This document shows, piece by piece, positions 1 through 12,100 of a stretch of 64,000 nt of DNA. Source of the DNA: Lentisphaerae bacterium GWF2_49_21 (GTDB taxonomy: Bacteria; Verrucomicrobiota; Lentisphaeria; Victivallales; GWF2-50-93); the NCBI GenBank assembly GCA_001804805.1, contig MHBH01000087.1, forward strand, positions 1-64,000, written 5' to 3'. Numbering within the stretch: the stretch's first letter is position 1; each line of letters opens with the position of its first letter. Position numbers and translations under genes: made by a program. The notes under the pieces were generated by a model. The model worked only from the letters and a program-made list of their open reading frames with translations. It was not told the DNA's origin and ran no database searches.

Positions 1-41
1 CGAACCCACGGTACGGTTTTACCCGTACGACGGTTTAGCAA
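1..41. repeat. attL core: duplicated 3' part of tRNA-Ser
   Basis: Identical to 48899-48939 inside the intact tRNA-Ser gene (anticodon loop through T arm). Because the window begins here, the repeat may extend further left to the tRNA 3' end. It marks the left junction between host chromosome and prophage. Confidence 0.9.
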
Positions 42-114
42 TTGGCAATTAGACAGCTTTCCACAACCGGTTAGCCTCATTTCGGCTGATATGGCTGATA
101 TGGTTTCTATGGCT

Positions 115-137
115 GGGGGGACAATTGGGGGGACAAT
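115..137. repeat. Putative integrase arm-type sites, left end
   Basis: Two tandem copies of GGGGGGACAAT(T) with a 12-bp period lie just inside attL. The same tandem pair (GGGGGACAAT(T), 12-bp period, same orientation) occurs at the other prophage end at 48788-48808. Position and spacing suit binding sites for the N-terminal arm-binding domain of the tyrosine integrase; this role is inferred. Confidence 0.5.
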
Positions 138-172
138 GTAATCTATCGTTTCATAGCTTTATGAAACGATGT

Positions 173-3100
173 TTATTCCTTCCGGAAAAGCTCTATGTTG
201 TCCCGGATGAATTTCATTTTGCCGATATGATAGCCGGTGTCATAGATTTTCTTATAGATGTCGCCCAGGCGTTCGAGCGGGATACCGGATTCATCCATGC
301 CGATCCTGTTATCCAAGAGGCGCAGCCGTTCGGCGCCGATAAGAGTAATGTACTGCTCATACTGGCGATCGTCCAGGCGGACCAGGTTGTCCTTCCATGT
401 GATCTTGCGGTCCGGGACCGAGGGAATAGCGTCGGCGTCCATGGTCCTGGCAAAGGTCTCGTAGACTTTCCGCATGGCCGGATCCGTCGGGATCTGGCTG
501 CTCTTGGAAATGTCAAGCAGCTGGTATATCCAGGGATTCGCGCTGTCGGGAGTGGACTTTATCGGGCGCCCGAAGAGATCGCGGCGGACCGGGAGATCCT
601 CATACATGAAGAGTTTGGACTTTGCGATATTGATAAATGACTGCTGGACCGTCTCGGCCTTCGGGTCCACCATGTAGGGCATACGGGCCCGGTTGATCGC
701 GGCCAGGGTGTTCGGCAGCACTACCGAGGATACTGTCTTGAAATAGGTCCGGAGCCAGGCGTCGTACTTCTCTTCACTGATTGCCGACAAGAGATCATTC
801 GTACCTTTCAGCATGGCCATATTCAGCGTAGCGGAGGCGATTTCCGGGAAGAAGGTCGCGGATCCTCCCATGTACTCGTACAACTTGTAATTCTCCTTCA
901 TCTCTTTCTTTGCTCGTTTGTCGCGGTTGGCTACGATCGAGGCGATTATGCCGAAGAATCCAAGGCGGTTGTAGTTTATAATCTCGTCGGTCTCCCTCCA
1001 GGCGGGGTCCTCGCCGGCCAGAAGGCGGCGGAGCCCGGAAAGGTTCAGGGAATAAGGAGCGAAGGTCGAATATTCAAGGCTGCGTTTCTTGTCGTCGTCG
1101 TCGGGTCCTCCTGAAAGCAGGCCATTTTTAAGCAGCTGGTAGCAGGCAAGGAGTATCATCTGGCCGGTGATCGCCTTCCCCAGGGATATAAGGGCTTCGC
1201 GTTTCTTTCCCTTTGTGGCGAAGAAGATTGAACGGCCCAGGGAGAATTCCGGAGACGCAAACTGGAGGCCTTCCCATGCGAGATTCGCGGGAGTCTTGAT
1301 ATAGGGGAGGACGCCGCGGGCTGCGAAGTTCGCATATCCGCCGATCCATGGGATAGATTTTATCTGCGTGAAAATATTATAGAAGATCCCGGCTGCCCTG
1401 TTGTCTTCCTGGAAGACTGCAACCTCGGCCTCTTTCTCGGCCTGGCGGACTGCGTCGAGCGGCGGCAGCTCCATGAACCTGGTAAGCGCTTCCCCTTTGA
1501 GGCCGCGGATCCGGGCCTGTTCGAAGAGGGACCGTCGGAGATTGAATTCCTTGAACGGCAGATCGCCGAAGGCCAGGAGGCGCAACATCGGCTCTGCCGG
1601 AGCGCCCAGGACTGATTCAATAAGTTTCTTTGCGCGGTCCATGACTGGGATATTCCCGGCCTCGTTGACCGGCATGTTCTCGCCGGTGAACGCCTGGACC
1701 AAGGAACGAATCGGGGCAAAGCCGCGGATCTGTTCGCCGAGGACCAGGTTGTCCAGGTTGCCGGTGAACATCTGGCGGGTGGCCCTTGCGAATCCCGTAG
1801 CTGCTCCCCTGGCACCGGCAGCGGTACCATGGAACGGATTAAGGACTGTGCGCGATTTGCCTCTTATGAGCGAATCGAGCATATCGAGCGAAGCGCCCAG
1901 GGATTGTGAAGAGTATTGGAGCGGTACATACATCGTGTTGCCGACAATGTTCGCTATCTGCGAGGACGGCGCCAGGAGATTGCCCTGGATCGTGGTCGTG
2001 AGAATGTCCGGGACCGACTTGGGTGTTAGGTCGCGGACCATCTTCATAGTGTCGATATGTTTCAGCTCGGCCTCCTTGCGGAGGGCGTCCACCTGGCGGG
2101 CGTTGGTCTCGTTGAAACTGTTGATTAGGACCTGTTCGGCATTGCGGACAGCGTCGCGGGCTGCGAAGCTCGCAATGAGCTTGTCTGTGAGGATCTTCCT
2201 CTGAGGCTCGGTCAAGTAGCGGCCCTGCTTGTTCAGCTGCTTCTCCAGGATTCCCAGGATAAGGCGCGGATCGCGGCGCTTGAGTTCGCCGAACTGGCGG
2301 AGCAATTGTCCTACGGTGGTCCCGGTCTTCGCGAGTTTCTCAACTACATTGGCCGTGTCTTCTCCCCTGGATTCCTTGCGCTGCATGAGTTCAAGGCCCG
2401 CGAGAACGGAGAAATTATCCTGGCTGTCAACCGGGATACCGTCCTGGACGGAGTCGAGCTTCTCCAGGAGCTGAATGTCGGTGAGGCCTGCGAGCTGGGA
2501 GTTGATCTGATCGTATGACTGTGGCTGATAGTACAGCTCGGGGTTGTCCTTCATGCGCTGCTGCTTGACCGGATCCGGCTCCTGGGCTGCGAGCTTCGCG
2601 GCAAACTGGCGCATCTTGGCGTATTTATCTTCGTTTGCGGGGCGGGTGGCGTATTGAGTATCCGCGTCAACTTTTCCAGTTTCCGGGCTTGATTTTTCAA
2701 TCAGATCGTTTATGTTTATGTAGGCCGTTGGGATAGGGGATGATTTGACGGTTTCTCCGCCAGCATCCGTCGCCCCTGCGGTCTTTTCTATTTCCAGGGT
2801 ATCCAGATCGTAATGACCAATTCCTCTTTTACTGTCGAGATATTCCTTGGCCTTCATTGTCACCCGGTATATTTTCCCTTCAACTTCCGCAGCGCCGACA
2901 AGGACGTGCATTTTCCGTATTGAATGTTTATCCTCGGGTTTCCTGGGATCATAACTATCAACATGGATTGAATTTTCAAGAAGCTGGGGCAATACCTGGT
3001 GAACCGCTCCTTTTATTGAAGTGTATTCCCTGAATATGGAATGCCGGAGGGAATTACCTGACAGGTTTATCATAGCCTTCAGGCTTGGATTATATTTTTC

Positions 3101-6100
3101 AATCCCGGCATATTTCTTATATGCCTCCCATGCTTGTTTGGCGCTTTCGGGCAATGCGTCTGTGACTTTGTTTATCGGGATATTTTCAGAAGAATATTGT
3201 GGCGCGGTCTCTGGAGCTGCGAGATTCGCAAGGTTGGACTTGAAGGCCTGGCCGGACTGGACGTAGTTGAATATCTCTTCCTTGGTCCAGGAGAGGTTGG
3301 GCTTGAATATCCTGGCAAAGCGTTTCATTGCGAAAAGGATCCGGTTGAATATCGCCTTGAGTCCGGCATGTATTCCTTCAGCGCCGTTGAGCCAGTCGCG
3401 GTAGGCGTTGGCCTCGGCTTCTTCGGATCCGAGAGTCTTGTCGAGGAACTTCTGCTGGGCCGGGAGTATCTCGGCAAGGTCCTTTACTCCATGCCATACC
3501 TCATGGCCGATGTCGTCCTGGCTGTACTTGCCGGTGACGAGCTGCATTGTGTTGGCCTTGGTGAGCCAGGCGGCGGGGACCATGTCGCGAGCCGGATTGA
3601 ATTCGCGGCCATAGCCTTTCTTGAAGGCTGCGCGGTCCACCTGGATTTCCTCCGTAAGCTGGACATGGAAAGTATTGCCATTCGGGAAAGTGACCTTTGC
3701 GCCTCCTGGGAATAATTCGGCTGTGGATCCCTTCGGCAGCGCATTGCGGAGCTGGGAAAGTAGTTTCATCTGCTGGTGTTTACTCTCGGGAGTATGGTCC
3801 CGGACCGTGTACTTGTCTTCGCTGCTGTCCTTCTCGTCTTCCTCTTCCTTCTCCAGGGTGACGGCGTCGTCTCCGGATTTGTTCAATCCAAGGGCCTCAT
3901 TGATCTCGTCGTAGCGTTTCATGGCCTTGTCGAGGGCGTCCTGCTTTTCAAACTTGGGCTCGGGTTCGAGATTGACCTTGTCGAGTTCGCGGCGGTATGC
4001 CTCCCCTTCAGTTTTGGCGGATTCAATATCCTTGCTGATCCCTGCGAAATGAGAAGCGATTGCGCGGGACGGGGAAGTCAATACATCCTTGTCTTCTCCA
4101 TACCAATTATCCAGGAGATTACGTGTTGAGAACGTGCGGCCTTCTCCGAGGTTGATACTAAGATAGGATCTTATTTTGTCTTTCTTGTCGCCTCCAATAT
4201 CAATTCTATTGGAAACTTCAAATCCCGCATAGGTGCCGATCTTTCCATCCTTCGCGGCGTTGGCCAGGAGATACTTGTCGGCCTGGTCGGCCTCCAGAGC
4301 CTTGTTGTCATTGGTGACAAACAGGAATTTCTCCGGTTTGTTCTTCAAGTATCTGTCATTGATCCTGGTCCATACTTCCGAGCGTGTTTTTGCATAACCA
4401 ATACTCGTATGCAGGTGTTGTTTGCGATACTGCATGTCGCTGGCCTCGGACACCTTGGAGCGCTGTTCTGATTCCAGGCGATCGATATCCTTCTCCAGTT
4501 TTATCTTTTCAATGATCATGGGGTTGCCGGTGGCGATCGCCTTGATCTCTTCGGCTGTGAGAGAAGTGGAGGCGTCGCCTTCAAGTGTGCGCTGGTCGAG
4601 CTGGGCCGTCATTACCGATTCAATTGCCTCGGCCTTGCGCTGGACGGTCTGCCAGCGGTAGACGTCGAAGGATTCCTCGGTGACATAAACGAATACATCT
4701 ACGTTCTTATGGAGATTGCCGGGGCGGAGTATGCGCCCGTTGCGCTGCTCGAATTCGGCAGGCTTCCACATTACATCTATATGGTGCAGGCCAGCGAGGC
4801 GCGTCTGCACGTTGGTGCCTTCGCCCATGCGCGGGGTATTGCCGATCAGGATCCGGACCTGGCCATTGTTCACCTTGTCGAAGAGCGCTTGTTTCTGCTC
4901 GTCGTTGTTTGCGTCGTGGATGAAGGCTATTTCCTTGGCGGGTATTCCCCTGTCCATGAGATTGCGCTTGATTGCGGCGTATACGTCGAACATGGAGCTG
5001 TCCTGGATCTCTCCTTCAACTTCCGTAAACTTCCCTTTCGGGACGCCGAGATCGCAGAATACAAGCTGGGTGCCGTTCTCGTATTCCTTGCCGTCGCGGC
5101 CTATGAATTTCCTTGTGTTCTTCCATATATCATAGACCTTCTCGGTCACTACCGCTATTTTGCCGTTGGGGTTCTCGGCATTGCCGGGCTCGATAAGGCG
5201 CTCGTCGAGGGCGGCCTTGGCGCCGTCGCTTGTGATCTTGAGCATGTTGTCGGTACGGGGATCAATGGCGCCGGTCTTAATGTCCGCTGCTCTGCCGTCA
5301 AGTTCATTGATATAGTTCTTGAGCCAGGGAGTCGCCTTGATTGGTACAACCTGTATTTTCCCCTGGTTGAGTTCGGGCCTGGGGATCTTCAATTCGGCGC
5401 TGGTCTTCACGTCGGTAAACTTATGGAACATCTGGAGAAGTTCGCCCATATTGGTGTACCTGGAGAATCTTTCCTTGGCCTCGTATCCCTTGCCGCTGGG
5501 TTTCATTTCAATTTCTGAGACGACGTCGCCGAAGGTGTTGGCCCAGTCGTCGAAGGCGAAGACGCCGCGGCGCTTGAGGGCCTCGGGTTCCATGTAGCGC
5601 TGCATGATATACATTTCCGAGATTGAATTGGAGATAGGCGTCCCGGTGGCGAAGACTACGCCGCGCTTGCCTCCATGAAGGGAGTTGACATAGCGCGTCT
5701 TCATTTCCATGTTCATGGCCTTTTGGGAAGTGGCCTGTGTCATTCCCGGAACGCGGGCGCGGTTGGTGACGATTTGCAATCCCTTGAAATTATGTGCTTC
5801 GTCAAGCAGGAGATAGTCGATCCCGAGTTCCTCGAAGGTCAATACTTTTTCCTTCTTCCCGTCGGCTGCCAGGCGTGTAAGCCTGGTCTGGAGATTCTCC
5901 TTGCGTTTTTCCAGCTGCTTGATAATCCTGTTGTCCTTCCTGGCGCCGTCGCCCTGGTCGGCGCGGGCCCGCATGACTGCGGCCTCGATGTCGTTGATCT
6001 GCTCCTGGATATAGTTGCGGGTGTATTCCTCGCTCATTCCAAACATGCCGAATGAGGAATGGGTGACAATGACCATGTCGTAATTGCCCGCTGCGATCCT

Positions 6101-9100
6101 CGCATAAAACTCCCGGCGCTTGTCTCCGGCCATCTGGTCCTTGTATCCAATGAGGATATTGGCCTGGGGGAAGGCGTCCTGGACGTCGCGGGCCCAGTCT
6201 TCGAGCTTGTGGTTGGGGACGACGATAATAGGTTTCTTTGCGATTCCCAGGCGCTTGGCCTCCATTGCGATCGCGGCCATTTCAAGGGTCTTGCCGGATC
6301 CTACGGCGTGTGCCAGGAGAAGATTCCCTCCCTGGATGCCGCGGTATATGGCGTTCTTCTGATATTCGCGGCCTGGAGCGTCGAGGCGTTCCTGCCATAT
6401 CTTCGCCAGTCCCTTTATAAAGTATCTGGAGGCGTCCCATACACGCTTGGCCATGTCGTTGAACTGGTCGTTGTAGATCTGGACCAGGCGGTCCCGGCGC
6501 TCGGGGTTCTCATAGATCCAGTTGTTGAAGTCTTCTTTAAGCTCCTGGGCTTTTATCCTGGCGCGTTCGGTGGCCTTGCGGTCTATGACGTTCTTCTTTT
6601 CTATGCTGTCGTAGCCGGATACTGTTATCTGCCTGCCGTTCATGATCGCCTCAAGAAGATCATGCGCGGGATAGTCCGGGGTGCCGTACTTCTGCGTGGC
6701 GTGTACGCCGGTGGTAACATAACTGCCGCTGCCGTCGTTGGTCACGGACCAGCCGCCGGTAAGATCGTTATGGATCACTGTCCACATTTTTGGTTGGCTG
6801 TCCGTGATCCTGGCGAGATAATCCTTGTAGGTGTCGGTCGGGATCCAGGGGGATCCTGCGCGGGGGCTGATTTGATTGTGTTTAAGAGGGACCGGCTGGA
6901 CCTTCTTCAGTTCTTCGACGTTCTTCTGATATTTGGGATTGAGCGCCGCTGCTGCTTCGGCTGCTGCGAGCTTCGCCTTGACGTAGCCGGAAAGATATTC
7001 GGAGTTCGTCTCCAGCTGATCCGTCTCGGGGTTATGGAATACTTCCTTGTTGTCGAGAAGCGCCTGGCTTACTTCGTCCTGTGTCCTGCCTGTGAGCCTG
7101 GCCATGTACTCAAGATCTATGCGGCCTTTCTCACCGAGGGACAGATAGAGGGCGTCGGATGGCGAGTCGGCCTTGGTGACTTCTTCCGGCATGGACATAA
7201 CGCGCTGGGAGAAGATCGGCATTTTATCGGCCTTGCCTGTCTCCTTGTTGTATACTTCTATGGCTTTTACAAGTGTACGGTCCGTGTCCACATTCAGATA
7301 TCGGAGATTGTCTTTTTTGCTGATCGGTCCGTGTTTCTTTACGAAGCTGTCATACGCGGCGTTGAGTTTCTTCTGCGCGATCGCCAGGATCGTATCGTCG
7401 TTGCTGTGGCGCTGGACGTTGAGGACTTCGCGTACAGCGGTGCGGACCGCGATATAACTATGGATCATCGGGACGGCGGAGGCCGGGATCTCGGTAGGTT
7501 CGAGCATACCGTCCTTCTTCTGCATGACCTTGCCGTCGGACACTATGATATTGCCTTCCTTCATTTCGGAAGGGGCGAATATCTTTTCCGGCTGGGTCTC
7601 CTGTTTCTGTGTCTTCTCTCGGGCCTCGAAGATGTTGGCGGGGAGAAGTTTCACGGCTGCCGCGATCTTGTCTTCGAGCGGTCCGCCGGTGTCTTCGACA
7701 GTCATTTCATTTCCGCCGTACATGGTACTTTCCTTGGTGAGCCTGCCCAGGATCATTTCCGGATGGTCCTCGAAGTATTTATTGATCTTGACCATCTGCG
7801 CCTGGTATTCGCTGGGCTTCTTTCTCAAGGTATGCTCGACGATCTCGGACCAGGCGGAGTTGTCCGGGGTCTGGCCGGGCATGAGTTTCTTGATATAGAT
7901 TATATCGGCTACAACTTCGGTGCCCGCTGTCTTCTTGAAGGCGATATTAGGCAGCCGGATAGCGCCTATGAACTGGCCTCCATGCTGGGTAAGGAATACG
8001 CGGAGCTTGTCGTTTACCTTGTCCATAGTTCCTTTGCTCGTCACCATTGCCATCACTCCACCGGGGCGGAGCTTGTCCAGGGCCTTGGCGAAGAAGTAAT
8101 CATGGATATTGAACTTGTATTTGTCGTATTTCGGATCCGCGAGCTGGTAGTCGCCGAATGGCACATTGCTTGTGATGGTGTCGTAGTAGTTGTCCGGTAG
8201 CGCGGTCTTCTCGAATCCCTGGATGAATGACTGGGCCTGGGGATAGAGGGCCTTCAGGATCTTGCCGGTGGTCGAGTCAATTTCGATCGCGGTCCAGTCA
8301 ACCGGAGTTGATTCCGGCTGCAAGCCTATGAAGTTGCCAATGCCTGCGGAAGTCTCCAGGGCGCGGCCTCCGTCGAATCCAAAATGTTTGAGGGCGTTCC
8401 AGATACCATTCTGGATCACGGTCTTGGAAGTATAATGGGCGTTGAGGGTGCTGCGGCGGGCCTCGTCGAATTCGTCATCTGTCATATTCTCGCGGAGCTT
8501 GAGGAAGCTCGGCCAGGCCTTTTTCCTGGTTGCTTCCTTTAAATCGCTTTCGGCCCAGCTCGGAAGGGTGCCTTCCTTCTTCTGCTTGTACCGATCGTAG
8601 GCGGTGTCAAAGTCGCGGTCGAATGACTGGACCAGGGCGCCCCATCCTGTATACTGCGCCATGAGGGATTTTTCCTCGGGAGTGGCCGGGCGGTTCTCGG
8701 TTTCGAGTGTTTTCAGGAGTTCGAGGATCTTGATATTGGTGGCGACGCTGGGGTGTATATCGTCGAGTTCGGTGGTGATCCGGAAGTTTACGCCTCGGTC
8801 TGATCCGTCTGGCTGGGCTGTTCGCCGAGATTTGGCCGGTCCTCTTCGTCCGGCAGCCTGAACACTTCCCTGGCTGTCCTCCAGGCTATGTCCGACGGCT
8901 GCGTCTCTTCCGCTTCCAGGAATACTTCCATCGTCCTGTCCGCCAGCTCGTTGGCTGTCTTGTCCAAGGTCCCGGCCTTCACCAGCTGCTTGAACATTGT
9001 CGGCCTGTGTTCCTGGATGTGTTTCTTGATTACCGGTATCAGCTGGTACTTGGGAAGGAAGCGGGAGCCGTCCGTCACTTGCTGGCCGCGGAGCGCGTCT

Positions 9101-12100
9101 TCGATTTCCGGGTTTAGTGTTGTCTGTGGCATTGCTTTCTTCCTTTCCTTCTGGTTTACCATAGTTGACTGCGGTTGATTTGTCAAGGCCCGGAAGCGAT
9201 AATTCCAGCTCTTTCTGTTCGGGTGCCAGGATACCGTCTATGTCCTGGCCTTCCAGGGCGTCGAGGCTGTCCATGCCGGACTTGGTCTCCCTGGATACCT
9301 GGGGATCCATGCGGACCGCTGCATACCACTGGGCAAGGTAGGGTTTCATCCTGGTGAAGAGATCCGCCGGGACTTGGGCGGCCAGCTGCTTGACCATGTC
9401 GGCGAAGCTGCGGGCGCCTCCCTCTACATAGAAGCCTACAACCTTTATGCCGTTTATGGTGATATTGGGATCCGTGATGTCATGGAGGGACTTCATAAGG
9501 AAGTCGAGAGCGGCGTCCTTGTCGGCCTGGGTGAATAGCTTGTTGGCGGAGCCGAACTGGGCAGGCCCAGTTTTACTTGGGGGAGTCGCTTCCGCGGCGT
9601 CTGGTGACTTGCTCTGCTCGGGGGAGACGAGATCGGGGTAATCCTTGAGGACTTCGGCGGGGACGGGCTTCCCTTCGCGCATGGCCGTGGAAACTCTTGT
9701 ACGATGTAATTCATAATCAGCCAATGCCTTGTCTCTTCTACCTTCAAGGCTCTTGTCGGTTTCCGCCGCGTAGGCAAGTTGATTGGCATAGGTCTTTAAT
9801 TCCACCTTCGTCATTTGCCAGGGTTCTCTGGCGGGCGGAGCTTCCGCTTCCGCGGCGTCGGGTGACTTGCTCTGCTCGGGGGCGGGAGGGGGCTGCTGGA
9901 CCGGGGCGGGCGCTGCTTCTTCGGGCTTCGCTTGGGGTGCGGGTTCCTCTGTGCCTTCTGTCACCCAGCCGGGAAGTTCGTCGGAGGCTGCTGCTTGCAC
10001 GATCGAGCCTTTGTCCATATAGATCTTGCCTTGGCCGCGGGGGAGTGTGCGACGTTCGCCGTCTTCGTATTCCAGGATAGTGTCCTTGCGGGTGTTGGCA
10101 ATGATCGTGCCTTTGCGTCCATCCTCGGTAAAGGTGGTGCCTACGCGGAGCTTGGTCGGGTTTATGATCTCGTACTTCTTGGCATGGGCTTCTTCTTCCT
10201 GGCGGATATCTTCGGCTTCGGTGTCCTTCTCGGTCCGGATCTCTTCGTCCAGGATGAAGGCCAGGGATTTGTCATTTCCCTTGCGGTTAGTTTTTTTGTA
10301 GTGGGAAAGGACTTCCAGGAGGACGTCGGTATGGTTCATATCGAGATTATCAGCCATGACTGCAATATTTTCATTGTTTATCAATTCACCGGCGGCTTCG
10401 TCCAAAAAGCGTCCGCTTGTGAAATTGCCCTTCTTGTCGCGGGGGCCCCATAGCCATTTCGGGACAGATTCCTTGAATTCGGTTTCCTGGCCGGAGATGG
10501 GCCGGAGTGTGCCGATCTCGTTTACAACGTAACTAAGTTCGGGGTGTTTGTTGAGCTGGCTTTCCTGGGCGACATTGAGCTTGAAGGATTTGCGGATCGG
10601 CTCGGCTGGCCCGGCTTCCGGGACAAGGGACTCCATAGGCGCCGCGGTTGCTGCCGGAGCCTGGCTGGTCTCGCCGCGGAAAGCGGCGACGTCGGCGTCG
10701 ATCTGTTCGTCGGGGGTGTTGTTAATATAGTCGTTGAACATCATCTTTTTTGAATATGCGACATTCGCAGCGTCGATGATATTCTGCGCGTTCTCGGGAT
10801 CCTGCTGTGAAAGCATTTCGGGATTTACACCTACGGCCTGGAGGATCTCCATGGTGTTGGCGCCGAGGGCGGGAGCTTGCCCGGCGTCGCTGGGAAGCTC
10901 TGCCGCGGCTGGCGGGACGCCAGGAATAGGCTGGAGCTGGGGTGTTGGAGCGGGCCCGGCGTCGCTGGGAAGCTCTGCCGCGGCTGGCGGGACGCCAGGG
11001 ATTGGCTGGAGGTCCTTGGATTTGCGGGTCCGGTTGCCGACATAGCTGGCCGCGTGTCCTAATCCTCCAACTACTCCGAAGGCTGCGCCTTCCGTCAAGA
11101 GCTGTTCGCCGCTGGGGATCGAGGCTTTGAGCCTGGAGAATATATCCTTTGGATTTTCGGCGCCGAAGTCGTCTACATTGAATGTGGCCCGGAGGATATC
11201 TCCCAGGCGTTCCTCCCCCATTTCATTGAGGGCGCCGAAGAATTTCCCCTTGTCGGCAAGTACGGATGTAAAATCCTGCAAACCTTTCCCTGGATGGAGC
11301 TTCATCCAATATTCACCGAGTTTTTCAGTGATCGCATTTGTGACGCCTGACACTCCGGGGATCTTTCCCAAGGTGTTTTTTGTAAGCCAGGTGGCGCCAT
11401 GGCCGATCGCTCCGCCGGTCATTTCGGAAAATACTTCTATATAGGTATCTCCGATTCCTCTAAGCAAAGCGGTCTGTGAGTCGTCGCCCGGGTTCAAGAT
11501 CTGGAGATTGCCTTCCGCGTCGAAATTGATATTCTTCGGGAGTTCGCGGCGGGCTGCTGATTCCTCTATCATCCCGGCAAAGGCCGGTAGCCTGGTTGCG
11601 GCGTTGGCTGTGCCTGCTGCCAGGCGGGTCCCGCCTTTGATCACCATGTTCTTCAATCCTTCTTCGCCGTATTTCTCCAGGATCCTTACACCTATGTTCC
11701 TTGCGGCGCCGGATCCTATGGATCCCATTCCGCCGGTGGCCATGAATTCAAGAAGGTATTTAGGCATGATCGAGAGGATATCGGTTGTCTTGGAAAGGAA
11801 GCCTCCGCGCTTGTCGTATTCGTCGAGCGTATTGAAGTAATCCTCAATGATCCTGCGGTCGTAGTCCTTCGCCATATTTCCCTGGTCGTCTTCCTTGTAG
11901 GTATTGGACTGGAGGCGTTCGACGGTCTCCCGGAGTTTGTCAAGATTATTGGCGCCTTGGAATGAGAAAGGCAGCATTTCCAGTGGGTCCTTGCGTCCCA
12001 AAGTTTCAATTATCCCCATCTTGCCGGTGTCCTGCGTGGCTGTCGGGACGAATCCGGGAAGATCCTTTACGGCCTGGTACTGCTTATACATGCTTGATTC

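Noticed and set aside
6059-8200. 713-codon open frame on the plus strand
   Set aside because: Lies antisense to the methyltransferase-helicase part of the giant gene; composition (His/Val/Leu/Gly-rich, no motifs) is that of a shadow frame in GC-rich DNA.
8888-9178. 96-codon plus-strand frame opposite the nested gene
   Set aside because: It has Cys/Ser-rich shadow composition and no start signal; the minus-strand nested frame explains the codon pattern.
10831-11045. Short frames over the Pro/Ala linker of the giant gene
   Set aside because: They only mirror the 55-bp direct repeat and have no start signals.
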